Part shown: piece after piece, positions 27,543-34,951 of the stretch
Layout of the letters: each line of letters opens with the position of its first letter
How positions within the stretch are numbered: position 1 is the first letter of the stretch
Source: Elusimicrobiota bacterium
GTDB taxonomy: Bacteria; Elusimicrobiota; Elusimicrobia; UBA1565; UBA9628
Direction of reading: 5' to 3'
Assembly (NCBI GenBank): GCA_016218545.1
Contig: JACRDQ010000039.1
Location: 62,001-126,000, forward strand
Length of the DNA: 64,000 nt
The notes under the pieces: model-generated
Database searches by the model: none
What the model saw: only the letters and a program-made list of their open reading frames with translations
Told to the model about the DNA's origin: nothing
Translations under genes and position numbers: made by a program

Positions 27543-27822
27543 GAGCCTATCCCAATTACTACGATGGCCCTGGCGAGGTCGAGTCTGGCCCGGATGATAG
27601 GCGGAGCGGCGAGGGCATACCCGCAGCGGTATGTCCTCGCCGCTCCAACGACGCAGACGGGCCGGAATCGGCCTCGCCCTTCGGGAAGCCCTGATACCGG
27701 CCGAACTCATCGTTGGGCAGGCGGGGAAATACCGCTGCGGGTATTCCCCCGCCTGCCCGCCTCGACTTCGGCACGGTCTCCGGGCTTCCAGGGCCATCGT
27801 AGCAATTGGGATAGGCTCTAAG
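27540..27822. mobile_element. MITE/REPIN-like palindromic insertion element
   Basis: Ends: 27542-27573 and 27788-27819 are 32-bp terminal inverted repeats with one mismatch (AGAGCCTATCCCAATT... at the left). TAAG flanks both sides (27540-27543, 27819-27822) as a possible 4-bp target duplication. Inside are two long hairpins, 27603-27646 and 27715-27758, with 12-bp outer stems. Their cores (ATACCCGCAGCGGTAT and its reverse complement) show that the halves are inverted copies of one unit. It encodes no transposase and no supported ORF, so any movement would need an enzyme supplied elsewhere. Confidence 0.75.
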
Positions 27823-27828
27823 CCCGCC

Positions 27829-29379
27829 GTGACCCCGAACCCGCCTTCCACGGGACCCCAGGCCTTCCACCCGGCGTTCGGCCCTGCCGCGCTCTTGGCG
27901 TTCTCGGTCCTGGTCTTCCTTCCGAGCCTCTGGAACGGGTTCGTGCTCGACGACCTCTTCTACGTGGTGCACAACCCGGTGCTCAGGGATCCGAGCCAGT
28001 GGCCGCGGTTCCTCTACGACCACACGGCTCTGCTCTCGGAGCGCTCGCTCTCCAGGCTCATCTGGAGGCCTTTGCTGGGCCTGAGCTATGCCTTGAACAG
28101 CCTCCCTGCCGGCGCTTCGGCCTTCTGGTTCCACCTCCATGACAGCCTCCTGCACGGGGCCAACACCCTGCTGGTCCTGGCCCTGCTGCTCCGCCTCACC
28201 GGGACCGGGCCGCACGCCTGGGCCGGGGCCGTGCTCTTCTGCTGCCATCCGGTCCAGGCGCAGAGCGTGGCCTACGCCGGAGGCAGGCCGAGCCTGCTCT
28301 CCCTGGGTTTCTGCCTGGTCTCCCTGCTCCTCTATGCAGGGCCGGCGAAGGGCTTCCGTGCCCGCGGGTCGCGGCTCCTCCTGAGCGTCGGGGCCTTCTG
28401 TCTGGCCCTGCTGTCCAAGGAGTCCTCGCTCTTCCTGATCCCTGTGCTGGCTGCCTTGGATCGGCTGGAGTCTCCGGACGGGCCTTCGATTCGACCGGCC
28501 TTGAAGCGGTTGGCGGTCTTCGTCGTCGCCGGCATCCTCTACGTCCTGGCCCGAGCCTGGGTCCTGGGCTTGGTGTCCCAGCGCGGGCCCTGGGGAGGCG
28601 GCTGGGTGGAGCACTTCCAGCTTGCGTCCCACGGCCTCTTCAAGACCGTGTCCCTGGCTTTCTGGCCCGTGGGCTTGAGGGAGCCTTACGGCTTCCTCCT
28701 TTCCCCCCATTTTATGGCCGAGTCCGTGCTCATGGCCGCTGTCTTGGCCCTGGCCGCGGGCCTGGCGGTCTGGGGAGCCAAGCTGAGGCGCGTTTGGGGC
28801 TTGGGCCTGTTCTGGGCCTTCTGCGCGCTCCTTCCGGTCTCCAACATCGTGCCCTTCGGAGCCTTGGCCGCGGACCGCTATCTCTACGCTCCCATGGCAG
28901 GCGCAGCCATCCTGGCCGCAAGCCAACTTAAAGGCCGTCTCAAGGGCTGGGGAGGAGGCGCCGCGCTCCTCCTGGCCGGGGTCATGGCATCCGCTTGCGC
29001 CGGAGCCCAGCTCAAGTGGCGCTCAGGCTTCGTGCTCGCGAGCGAAGCCGCGGCTGCGGCGCCCAGGGACCCGTACCCCGCGCTCAGGCTCGCCAGCTAC
29101 TACCTGGAATGGGGCATGCTCGCGCGCGCCGAGGAGCTCGCGGTCCGGGGGTTCATTCCCGAGGCGCCCCCGGACGTCCGGAGGCTCGCCTACAGGAGGC
29201 TGGCTGTCATCCGCATGACTGCGGGCCAGTGGGCCTCTGCCCGGGAGCTCCTGGAGGCCTCGCTCTCGGCTGACCCGGGCCAGCGCGGAGCCCTCGAGCT
29301 CCTGGCCAGGTGCTGTCTCGCCATGGGCGACGCCAAGGCGGCCCGGGACGCCTCGGCTCGGGCCGCGGTCCTCCCATAA
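27829..29379 (+). CDS. Polytopic membrane protein with C-terminal TPR-like repeats (TMTC-like)
   Basis: A 516-residue protein, GTG start at 27829 just beyond the insertion element. Roughly 9-10 membrane helices span residues ~20-390 with FVLDDLFYVVHNP in the first periplasmic loop, an acidic DD pair in the position typical of GT-C glycosyltransferases. HPVQAQSVAYAGGRPSLLSL and LLSKESSLFLIPV match the TMTC/O-mannosyltransferase-like pattern (HPVxxxxVAxxxGRxxLL and KExxL). About 120 residues of TPR-like helices finish the protein. Probably transfers a sugar from a lipid donor; the acceptor is unknown. An alternative start inside the element cannot be excluded. Confidence 0.7.
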   Translation: MTPNPPSTGPQAFHPAFGPAALLAFSVLVFLPSLWNGFVLDDLFYVVHNPVLRDPSQWPRFLYDHTALLSERSLSRLIWRPLLGLSYALNSLPAGASAFWFHLHDSLLHGANTLLVLALLLRLTGTGPHAWAGAVLFCCHPVQAQSVAYAGGRPSLLSLGFCLVSLLLYAGPAKGFRARGSRLLLSVGAFCLALLSKESSLFLIPVLAALDRLESPDGPSIRPALKRLAVFVVAGILYVLARAWVLGLVSQRGPWGGGWVEHFQLASHGLFKTVSLAFWPVGLREPYGFLLSPHFMAESVLMAAVLALAAGLAVWGAKLRRVWGLGLFWAFCALLPVSNIVPFGALAADRYLYAPMAGAAILAASQLKGRLKGWGGGAALLLAGVMASACAGAQLKWRSGFVLASEAAAAAPRDPYPALRLASYYLEWGMLARAEELAVRGFIPEAPPDVRRLAYRRLAVIRMTAGQWASARELLEASLSADPGQRGALELLARCCLAMGDAKAARDASARAAVLP

Positions 29380-29415
29380 AAGAACCCCGGGCCCGTTCCC
29401 GGGCCCGGGGTTCTT
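29380..29415. terminator. Bidirectional rho-independent-type terminator hairpin
   Basis: A perfect 16-bp stem (AAGAACCCCGGGCCCG and its complement) with a TTCC loop, flanked by A-runs on one side and T on the other. It lies between the convergent TMTC-like gene and the pilin gene. Confidence 0.85.
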
Positions 29416-29437
29416 CCCGAAAGCCGTCTGCGCCGAG

Positions 29438-29857
29438 CTAGGGCAGAAGGTCGTCGGTGCAGGCCTGCACGCTGCAGGAGATGGTTCCCGGAGGCGCGAT
29501 GTAGGTCACCACGTAGGCGCCGTACACGGCCGGGGTCGGGGTCTTGCGGGTGAGGGTGAGGAGCCACGAGGGCGTGGTCGTCTGCGTGAGGTCGGACCCG
29601 GTGAAGTACTTCATGGTGCCCAGGTTGACGTCGAAGGTGGTCGCGGCGATGGCCCCCGACGCGTAGGTGCCGTTCTTGGCGAGGTAGCGCTCTTGAGCGC
29701 CTTTGAGGCCGGAGAGCCACTGCATGGACTCGGCGAACTTGCCCTTTTCCACGACCTTGAAGTACTGGGGCACCGCGATCGCGGCCAAGATGCCGATGAT
29801 GAGGACCACGACCAGCAGCTCGATCAGGGTGAAGCCTCGTAAAGCTTTCTTCTTCAT
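29438..29857 (-). CDS. Type IV pilin-like protein (prepilin)
   Basis: A 139-residue prepilin. Leader MKKKALRG is cut before FTLIELLVVVLIIGILAAIA, with Glu5 conserved. The following helix includes YFKVVEKGKFAESMQWLSGLKGAQERYLAKNGTYA (in family terms, the pilin alpha-1 followed by a repeat region), and a Cys pair near the C terminus (CSVQACTDD) could close a D-region loop. Exported to the inner membrane, processed by a prepilin peptidase (not in the window) and polymerised into a pilus or pseudopilus. Its promoter carries the triple 11-bp repeat described separately. Confidence 0.9.
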   Translation of the reverse strand: MKKKALRGFTLIELLVVVLIIGILAAIAVPQYFKVVEKGKFAESMQWLSGLKGAQERYLAKNGTYASGAIAATTFDVNLGTMKYFTGSDLTQTTTPSWLLTLTRKTPTPAVYGAYVVTYIAPPGTISCSVQACTDDLLP

Positions 29858-29901
29858 TGCGCTACCTCCAGGAGGCGGCTAGTGCGCCGGCTCCTGAGGA
29901 T

Positions 29902-29955
29902 AGTATATCCCACTTGCCTGGACGATGTGTGGGCGATTTGTGTGCGAGTTGTGAA
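29902..29955 (-). promoter_or_regulatory. Pilin promoter with three 11-bp direct repeats (shared divergent region)
   Basis: On the plus strand CGATGTGTGGG (29923-29933), CGATTTGTGTG (29934-29944) and CGAGTTGTGAA (29945-29955) follow one another without gaps. On the minus strand a TATACT -10 (29902-29907) lies exactly 15 bp from the repeat block, so the repeats replace the -35 region of the pilin promoter. Eleven-bp direct repeats are the usual site form of OmpR/PhoB-family regulators. A TATAAT for the plus-strand regulator gene lies 5 bp from the other end (29961-29966). Confidence 0.65.
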
Positions 29956-29980
29956 TTCCCTATAATGGGGCCACACTCCC

Positions 29981-30673
29981 ATGCCGCGCATCATGATGGT
30001 CGAAGACGAGTCCTGCATCATCGAGGCCGTCGACAAGACCTTGGCCTCCCAGGGCGGCTTCGCCCTGACCGCGGTAAGGGACCCCTCCAAGGCCCTGGCC
30101 ACGGCCATCAGCGAGAAGCCCGATCTCATCCTGCTCGACATCCGGCTTCCCGGCTCGGACGGCAGGCACGTGCTCAAGGCGCTCAAGGAGAACGCGGCCA
30201 CGCGGACCATCCCGGTCATCTTCCTGACCGGCATGTCGGGCGAGGGCGACAAGGTCATCGGACTCAACATGGGCGCCGACGACTACGTCGTCAAGCCCTT
30301 CGGCGCCATGGAGCTCATGGCCCGCATCCAGGCCGTGCTCCGGCGCGCCCGGCCTCATGCCGGGCTGGACGCGGTCAGCATCGGAGGCTTGAAGCTCGAC
30401 GCCTCCAGCCGAGGGGCCAGCTACAAGGGCCGCCCCCTGCGGCTCCAGCCCAAGGAGTTCGAGATCCTTTTCCTGTTGGCCTCCCAGCCGGGCAGGGCGC
30501 ACACCCGCGGCTGGCTCATCGACAACACCTCCTCCTACGGCATGCCGGTGAGCACCCGCAGCCTGGACACCCACATCAAGAACATCAGGCGCAAGCTCGG
30601 CGCCGGCGCGGACCTCATCGAGACCGTGCCCAAGGTGGGCTACCGCTTCGTCCCGCCCCATGAGCGCCTCTAG
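29981..30673 (+). CDS. OmpR/PhoB-family response regulator
   Basis: A 230-residue regulator. Receiver domain residues ~1-118, with VEDES acidic pocket, phospho-acceptor Asp53 in LILLDIRLPGSDG, IFLTGM switch and DDYVVKPFG Lys. The winged-helix DNA-binding domain (residues ~130-228) has LQPKEFEILFLLASQPGRA, STRSLDTHIKNIRRKLG and the closing ETVPKVGYRF. It overlaps the kinase gene by 14 bases, forming a two-component pair. Repeats of the form expected for this family lie in its own promoter, so autoregulation and control of the divergent pilin are plausible. Confidence 0.93.
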   Translation: MPRIMMVEDESCIIEAVDKTLASQGGFALTAVRDPSKALATAISEKPDLILLDIRLPGSDGRHVLKALKENAATRTIPVIFLTGMSGEGDKVIGLNMGADDYVVKPFGAMELMARIQAVLRRARPHAGLDAVSIGGLKLDASSRGASYKGRPLRLQPKEFEILFLLASQPGRAHTRGWLIDNTSSYGMPVSTRSLDTHIKNIRRKLGAGADLIETVPKVGYRFVPPHERL

Positions 30674-31907
30674 CACGGCAGCGGACGGGCGCAGGCCGGT
30701 CTACTTCGCCTTCCAGGGACTGCTCATGGCGGTCCTCATGCTCATCTTCCTCACCCACCGCCAGGACGCCGCCTCCTGGCTGCCGAGATTCGGTTTCCTG
30801 CTGGTATTCCTCACCGCGACCCTGGGGCTCATCCGCCTGGCGCCCGCCTCCCTGCTCTCCACCTGGAGGTTCCAGGTCGGGCTCTTCCTCACGGACGGGG
30901 TCCTGGCGACCGTGGCACTGGCCTGGACCAAACCCATGCCGGAACTCTACCTGATCTTCCTGCTCATCATCTTCGGCGCCGCCCTGACCAGGAGCATCGC
31001 GCAGAGCCTGGCCATCGCCCTGGTCGTCTCCGTGCTCTTCCTGGTCGCGGCGTGGAGGCCGGGCCGCGGCCTCCCGGTCAGCCAGGACTTCTGGGTCCAG
31101 TTCATGTTCCTATGGGTGATGTCGGCCCTGCTGGCCGTGCTCTCCCGCGACATGCAGTTCGCCCAGAGTTTCCGCGAGCGCCGCCTGCGCGACCAGGTGG
31201 CGGCGGCGGAGCGCCTCTCGAGCCTGGGCCGCCTCTCCGCCGAGGTCGCCCACCGCATCAAGGGGCCCTTGACCACGATCATGGTCAACGCGGACCTGCT
31301 CGAGGCCGAGTTCCCGGACTCCAAGAAGGCGGTCGCGGACCTCCGCCAGATCCAGGAGTCCGCGAAGCACTGCAAGGAGATCCTCAAGACCCTCCTCGAC
31401 CTGGGCCGCATCGAGGAGATGGACCGCTCTCCCATGGACCTGGCCGAGGCCGCGGCTTCCGCCGTGGGGTCCGTCGGTCGCCAGGCCATGAAGAAGGGCG
31501 TGCGCCTCGTCACCTCCGGCCTCAAGGAGGAGGCGCCCATGATCGGGGACCCTTCCCTGCTCCACGAGGCCGTTTCCGCGGTCTTGCAGAACGCCGTGGA
31601 TGCCGTGGGCAAGGGAGGCACGGTGAGGGTGACCCTGACCAGGCGCTCGGCCGGCCTGGAGTGGATGCTCTTCGGGAGCGGCGCCTGCTACGTGCTGCAG
31701 GTCTCGGACGACGGCCACGGCATCGCTCCGGAGGACCTCGGCAGGATCTTCCAGCCCTTCTTCACCACGGCCAAGGCCGGGGGCTCGGGCCTGGGGCTCT
31801 CCTCGGCCCTGCGCATCCTGCAGAAGCACGGCGGGACCATCGATGCCGAGAGCGAGGGCCTGGGGCGTGGGGCGAGCTTCAGCCTGGTCCTGCCCCGGCC
31901 GGCCTGA
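30660..31907 (+). CDS. Membrane sensor histidine kinase
   Basis: A 415-residue kinase. About five or six membrane helices fill residues ~15-165 with little periplasmic exposure. An HisKA domain follows with LSSLGRLSAEVAHRIKGPLT (phospho-His in AHRIKGP), then a full HATPase: N-box AVLQNAVDAVG, G1 LQVSDDGHGIAPEDLG, F-box IFQPFFTTKA-like (QPFFTTAKAGG) and G2 GSGLGLSSALRILQKHGG. The membrane-embedded sensor is similar in layout to PilS, the sensor that controls pilin genes in Pseudomonas, but its partner here is OmpR-type rather than sigma-54-dependent. Its end overlaps hpnK convergently by 29 bases. Confidence 0.9.
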   Translation: MSASSTAADGRRPVYFAFQGLLMAVLMLIFLTHRQDAASWLPRFGFLLVFLTATLGLIRLAPASLLSTWRFQVGLFLTDGVLATVALAWTKPMPELYLIFLLIIFGAALTRSIAQSLAIALVVSVLFLVAAWRPGRGLPVSQDFWVQFMFLWVMSALLAVLSRDMQFAQSFRERRLRDQVAAAERLSSLGRLSAEVAHRIKGPLTTIMVNADLLEAEFPDSKKAVADLRQIQESAKHCKEILKTLLDLGRIEEMDRSPMDLAEAAASAVGSVGRQAMKKGVRLVTSGLKEEAPMIGDPSLLHEAVSAVLQNAVDAVGKGGTVRVTLTRRSAGLEWMLFGSGACYVLQVSDDGHGIAPEDLGRIFQPFFTTAKAGGSGLGLSSALRILQKHGGTIDAESEGLGRGASFSLVLPRPA

Positions 31908-32700
31908 CGCTCCCGGCCAGCTTGACCCCGGACCGGGATAGGCTCTCCCGGACCGCGGGGCTCCGCAGGGCGAGGTATTCCGCGTGGGAGTGGTGGGTCG
32001 GGGTGGGTCCGGACTCCGAGCGGGCCGTGGGATCCGTGGTGGGGTGGAGGTAGAGCTCGGTGACGCCCGCTGGGAGCCTCGGGATCAGCCACAGGAGATA
32101 GTCCTCGGTCATCATCCCTGAGCGCAGCAAGCCCAAGGTCCTGTCCGGGGAGGTGACCCGGCCGTCCGCGGGCAGGAGACCCTTGAGCCGCAGCCGCAGG
32201 GCCGCGAACACGCAGCCCAGGGCCAGGGCAGGCGCCGTGCCCGGTCCCCCGAATCGGGCCCTGAGGCCCGCCTCCCCGCCGGTCAGGCGCACGCGCGGGA
32301 TGCCGTGGCGCAGGGCCGCCGCCACCACGAGCGGGAAGACCGTGGGATGCACGTGGGCGTTGAGGTGGCTGTCGAGATGGGTCGGCTTGATGCCGAAGGA
32401 AAGGCAAAGCCGCACCTGCTCCTCGATCTCCTCGGCCAAGCCCCTGCCCCCGCTCAGGAAAGACTTCAAGCCCCAGGCCGCGGGCGCGTCGGAGCAGAGC
32501 TCCAGGTGCACGCCCACTCCCAGGCCTGGATTCTCCCCGGCGATGCGGACCGCCTCGGACGCGGCGGCTCCGCGGACCATGAGGCTGGCGTGGGTGAGGA
32601 CGCCGTGCCGGTGGGCGAGCGAGACCGCCTCGTTGACGCCCGGGGTGCTCCCGAAGTCGTCGGCGCTGACGATGAGGCTGGGGGCAGGGGAGGGCGTCAA
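31879..32700 (-). CDS. hpnK: Hopanoid biosynthesis deacetylase HpnK (YdjC/ChbG family)
   Basis: A 273-residue YdjC-family carbohydrate deacetylase. The metal-binding LIVSADDFGSTPGVNEAV (Asp-Asp pair) is at the N terminus, then GVLTHASLMVRG, GVHLELCSD and THLDSHLNAHVHP (His pair), all typical of HpnK. It removes the acetyl group from N-acetylglucosaminyl-hopanetetrol before HpnJ acts. Start TTG 32700 is chosen because it overlaps the stop of the upstream minor-pilin gene as TTGA; no ATG or GTG precedes the conserved N terminus in frame at a sensible place. It is separated from hpnJ-hpnI by 4.3 kb and is on the other strand. Confidence 0.85.
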   Translation of the reverse strand: MTPSPAPSLIVSADDFGSTPGVNEAVSLAHRHGVLTHASLMVRGAAASEAVRIAGENPGLGVGVHLELCSDAPAAWGLKSFLSGGRGLAEEIEEQVRLCLSFGIKPTHLDSHLNAHVHPTVFPLVVAAALRHGIPRVRLTGGEAGLRARFGGPGTAPALALGCVFAALRLRLKGLLPADGRVTSPDRTLGLLRSGMMTEDYLLWLIPRLPAGVTELYLHPTTDPTARSESGPTPTHHSHAEYLALRSPAVRESLSRSGVKLAGSVRPAGAGPG

Positions 32701-33080
32701 GGCACGAGGCGCTCGAAGGCCGCGCTGATCGAGCAGCTGCCGTCGGCTCCCGCGGCGCCGACGGTGATGACGGGGTAGAACGAGTTGCTCGGGGTGCAGG
32801 TGCACGGGCAGGACCCCGGCGTGCCCGAGCAGGTGTAGGAGATGGCGTCCGTGTGGGAGCCCGCCATGTTCTGGCACACGGTCTGGTTGGCGCCCCAGAA
32901 GGAGACGAGCATGGAGAGGGCCATCTCGTCGTACTTCTCCCCCATGCTCCCGTAGGCCTGCCGGTGGATGAGGCGGTACTGCATGAGGACGATGGTCATC
33001 ATCCCGGCCGCGAGGATGCCCATGATGACGCTCGTGACGAGAACGTGCACCATCACGGAGCCCCGTTCGTTCCTGGTCAT
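32697..33080 (-). CDS. Minor pilin-like protein (PilX/GspK-type N terminus)
   Basis: A 127-residue protein from ATG 33080; a TTG at 33092 that overlaps the upstream stop (TTGA) would add four residues. After MTRNERG comes a hydrophobic segment SVMVHVLVTSVIMGILAAGM with no Glu at mature position 5 (His instead), as in PilX/GspK-type proteins, which lack that Glu. The C-terminal half is Cys-rich, with six Cys (CQNM, YTCSG, SCPCTC, SCS). Third minor pilin of the operon, translationally coupled to hpnK downstream. Confidence 0.7.
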   Translation of the reverse strand: MTRNERGSVMVHVLVTSVIMGILAAGMMTIVLMQYRLIHRQAYGSMGEKYDEMALSMLVSFWGANQTVCQNMAGSHTDAISYTCSGTPGSCPCTCTPSNSFYPVITVGAAGADGSCSISAAFERLVP

Positions 33081-33088
33081 TAGGAGTC

Positions 33089-33805
33089 TCAATCAGTCGT
33101 GCCGGTGTCCGTGGGCCGATAGGTGTACGGCTTGTTCGCGCGCACGAAGGTGTCGACCTTGAGGTTGTTGGCGACCGGGATCGAGGCGCCGGGCCCGGAG
33201 GTCGGCCGGGTCATGAACCCGACCGCGAAGTGCATCTCGATGCCGTCCCCGCGGTTGGCGAAGATCGTCGGGCTCAAGGTGGCGTCGTCGTCGCGGAAAT
33301 GGAAGTTCCGGACGATCACGTCGGCGCCGGAGGTGGGGCCATGCGCGCCGGCCGTGCACGGGGCCGCGGGGATGTTGTCCGGGCAGACGAGGGCGTTGCC
33401 GATCGCGTACTTGCGGACGAGGCCGGGCATGCCTCCGCCGATGTCCGTGCTGCGGCAGTAGTAGAACGCGGTCACCGCCGTGTTGACGTCGAGGCGCCCC
33501 TCACCCGGGCAGGACCCGGTGCAGACGGCGTCGTAGAGGACCCTCGAGAAATTGGTGCAGCCGGAGAGCACGTTCCCGCTGGTCTTGGGCGCCGGGGCGG
33601 CGATGAAGGTGGCCTCCTCGACCTCCCTGTTGAGCTGGTCGAGGGCGAGTACGGTCCAGCCGCTGACCTCGCCCTTGAGGGTGGTGTCCACGTGGGAGCG
33701 CAGCAGGGAGGCGAGCACGCTCATCAGGGCGATGAGCACCGTCGAGCTCAGCGCGAGCGCGATGAGCAGCTCGACGAGCGTGAAGCCGCGTCTCTTAGGG
33801 CTCAT
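33089..33805 (-). CDS. PilW-like minor pilin
   Basis: A 238-residue prepilin. Leader MSPKRRG is followed by FTLVELLIALALSSTVLIAL with Glu5, then LDQLNREVEEATFIAA, typical of PilW/GspJ-type minor pilins with a long C-terminal beta domain and several Cys. The start ATG 33805 overlaps the upstream stop; ATG 33817 would add four residues. Minor pilins of this class sit at the pilus tip and prime assembly. Confidence 0.82.
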   Translation of the reverse strand: MSPKRRGFTLVELLIALALSSTVLIALMSVLASLLRSHVDTTLKGEVSGWTVLALDQLNREVEEATFIAAPAPKTSGNVLSGCTNFSRVLYDAVCTGSCPGEGRLDVNTAVTAFYYCRSTDIGGGMPGLVRKYAIGNALVCPDNIPAAPCTAGAHGPTSGADVIVRNFHFRDDDATLSPTIFANRGDGIEMHFAVGFMTRPTSGPGASIPVANNLKVDTFVRANKPYTYRPTDTGTTD

Positions 33806-34328
33806 CCCAGTCCACATAGACGTCCACCTCGGGGATGCTGCGGGTCTCCGTATTGGCGACCCCTCCGGTCGGGTCCATGGCCCCTCCGGAGAAGAGCTCC
33901 ATCCTCCTGACGACGTAGCGCACGGACGCGTTGTACGGCGGAGCGCTGAACCAGGCCGGGAGCACCCCGCTGGTCAGGGTGTGGGTGCCCACGCTCAGGG
34001 CGTTGACGTTGCCCATGGAATCGGTGATGGTGCCGTCGTCGTTGATGGCCGCGGCGCCGTTGATGGTCCAGTTGCCCGCCGCGGTCGTGCCGCTGGAAGG
34101 CCCGCGGAAGCCCCAGTCGATCGCGGTCTGGGAGTCGTCGCCGGTGACGTAGCCCTTGAGCCTCTCGGTCAGCTGCCGCGCGGCTTGGTCTGCGATGAGC
34201 CGGCGCATGGCGCGGCCCCCGCCCTGGCGGGCCGTGATGGCCACGCTGAAGACGGAGCTCGTCACGATCGCCACGAGCAGCATCGCGATCGAGACCTCGA
34301 TGAAGGTCGAACCGCGTTCCCCATCCAT
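33795..34328 (-). CDS. PilV/GspI-like minor pilin
   Basis: A 177-residue prepilin with a short leader MDGERG followed by STFIEVSIAMLLVAIVTSSV; Glu falls at mature position 5. The globular region is about 130 residues, with a final VDVYVDWDEP. It lies between the major-type pilin and the PilW-like gene in an operon with 10-30-base spacing. Assignment to PilV/GspI is by order and N-terminal pattern only. Confidence 0.78.
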   Translation of the reverse strand: MDGERGSTFIEVSIAMLLVAIVTSSVFSVAITARQGGGRAMRRLIADQAARQLTERLKGYVTGDDSQTAIDWGFRGPSSGTTAAGNWTINGAAAINDDGTITDSMGNVNALSVGTHTLTSGVLPAWFSAPPYNASVRYVVRRMELFSGGAMDPTGGVANTETRSIPEVDVYVDWDEP

Positions 34329-34355
34329 GTCCGGCTCCCCTCGGTCGGACCGGCG

Positions 34356-34874
34356 CTACAGGCCCGTCACCGACGGCGCGTTCGTGCCGACCGCCTCGAG
34401 CGTGCCGTTGAGATCCACTGCGAACGCCCACGTGACGTAGACCCCGGTCGCGTTGCTCCGCCGGCCGGCGCAGGCCACCCAGGCCTTCGAAGAGAACGTT
34501 TTCCCCCCGCAGGAGGTCGTGACGCTGCCGTTCGCGGCCCAGAACTCGTAAGGCCGCTTGCTCCACTCCTGCGCCGCCATGTACTTGCACTTGAGGAGCT
34601 CGCAGCCGTCGCTGGCCCCCGTGTCGGGGCAGGTCCCCGCGTTGCAGGAGTCCGTGAGCTGGCCGGCGCGGAAGGTCGTCGCCCGCGCGTCCATGGTGGC
34701 CATCCGGTTGGCCGCGGCCAGGGTGCGGACCGCGGAGATCGCGTCGTCGGCCTTGGTGGACTCGACCGCCCTCATGTACTGCGGGATGCCGTAGGCCGCG
34801 ATGATGCCGATGATGGTCACCACGACCACGAGCTCGATGAGCGTAAATCCTGCGCGCCGGGGGCGCCTTCTCAT
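34356..34874 (-). CDS. Type IV pilin-like protein (first gene of pilin operon)
   Basis: A 172-residue prepilin starting at ATG 34874; the open frame extends upstream but only as non-coding sequence. Leader MRRRPRRAG precedes FTLIELVVVVTIIGIIAAYG with Glu5. The mature part has several Cys (CNAGTC, CELLKC, CGGK, CAGR) that could pair. It heads an operon of pilin - PilV - PilW - PilX - hpnK. Its promoter matches that of the pilin at 29857 in repeat sequence and geometry. Confidence 0.88.
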   Translation of the reverse strand: MRRRPRRAGFTLIELVVVVTIIGIIAAYGIPQYMRAVESTKADDAISAVRTLAAANRMATMDARATTFRAGQLTDSCNAGTCPDTGASDGCELLKCKYMAAQEWSKRPYEFWAANGSVTTSCGGKTFSSKAWVACAGRRSNATGVYVTWAFAVDLNGTLEAVGTNAPSVTGL

Positions 34875-34897
34875 GACGGGGGACCCTCCATTCCTAT

Positions 34898-34951
34898 AGC
34901 ATAGCCCCTGCATCTGTGCAACCTGAGGACGACCTGTGTTCAAGTTGTGAA
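34898..34951 (-). promoter_or_regulatory. Pilin operon promoter with three 11-bp direct repeats
   Basis: Plus-strand view: CAACCTGAGGA (34919-34929), CGACCTGTGTT (34930-34940), CAAGTTGTGAA (34941-34951), contiguous 11-bp units matching those at 29923-29955. On the minus strand TATGCT (34898-34903) lies exactly 15 bp away, as in the other copy. An alternative sigma-70 reading is TTGCAC (34916-34921) with TATAGG (34893-34898), spacing 17. Confidence 0.62.

Noticed and set aside
29857..29877. CCTCC-T-GGAGG before the pilin start as a masking hairpin
   Set aside because: A one-base loop cannot close and the flanks do not extend the stem.
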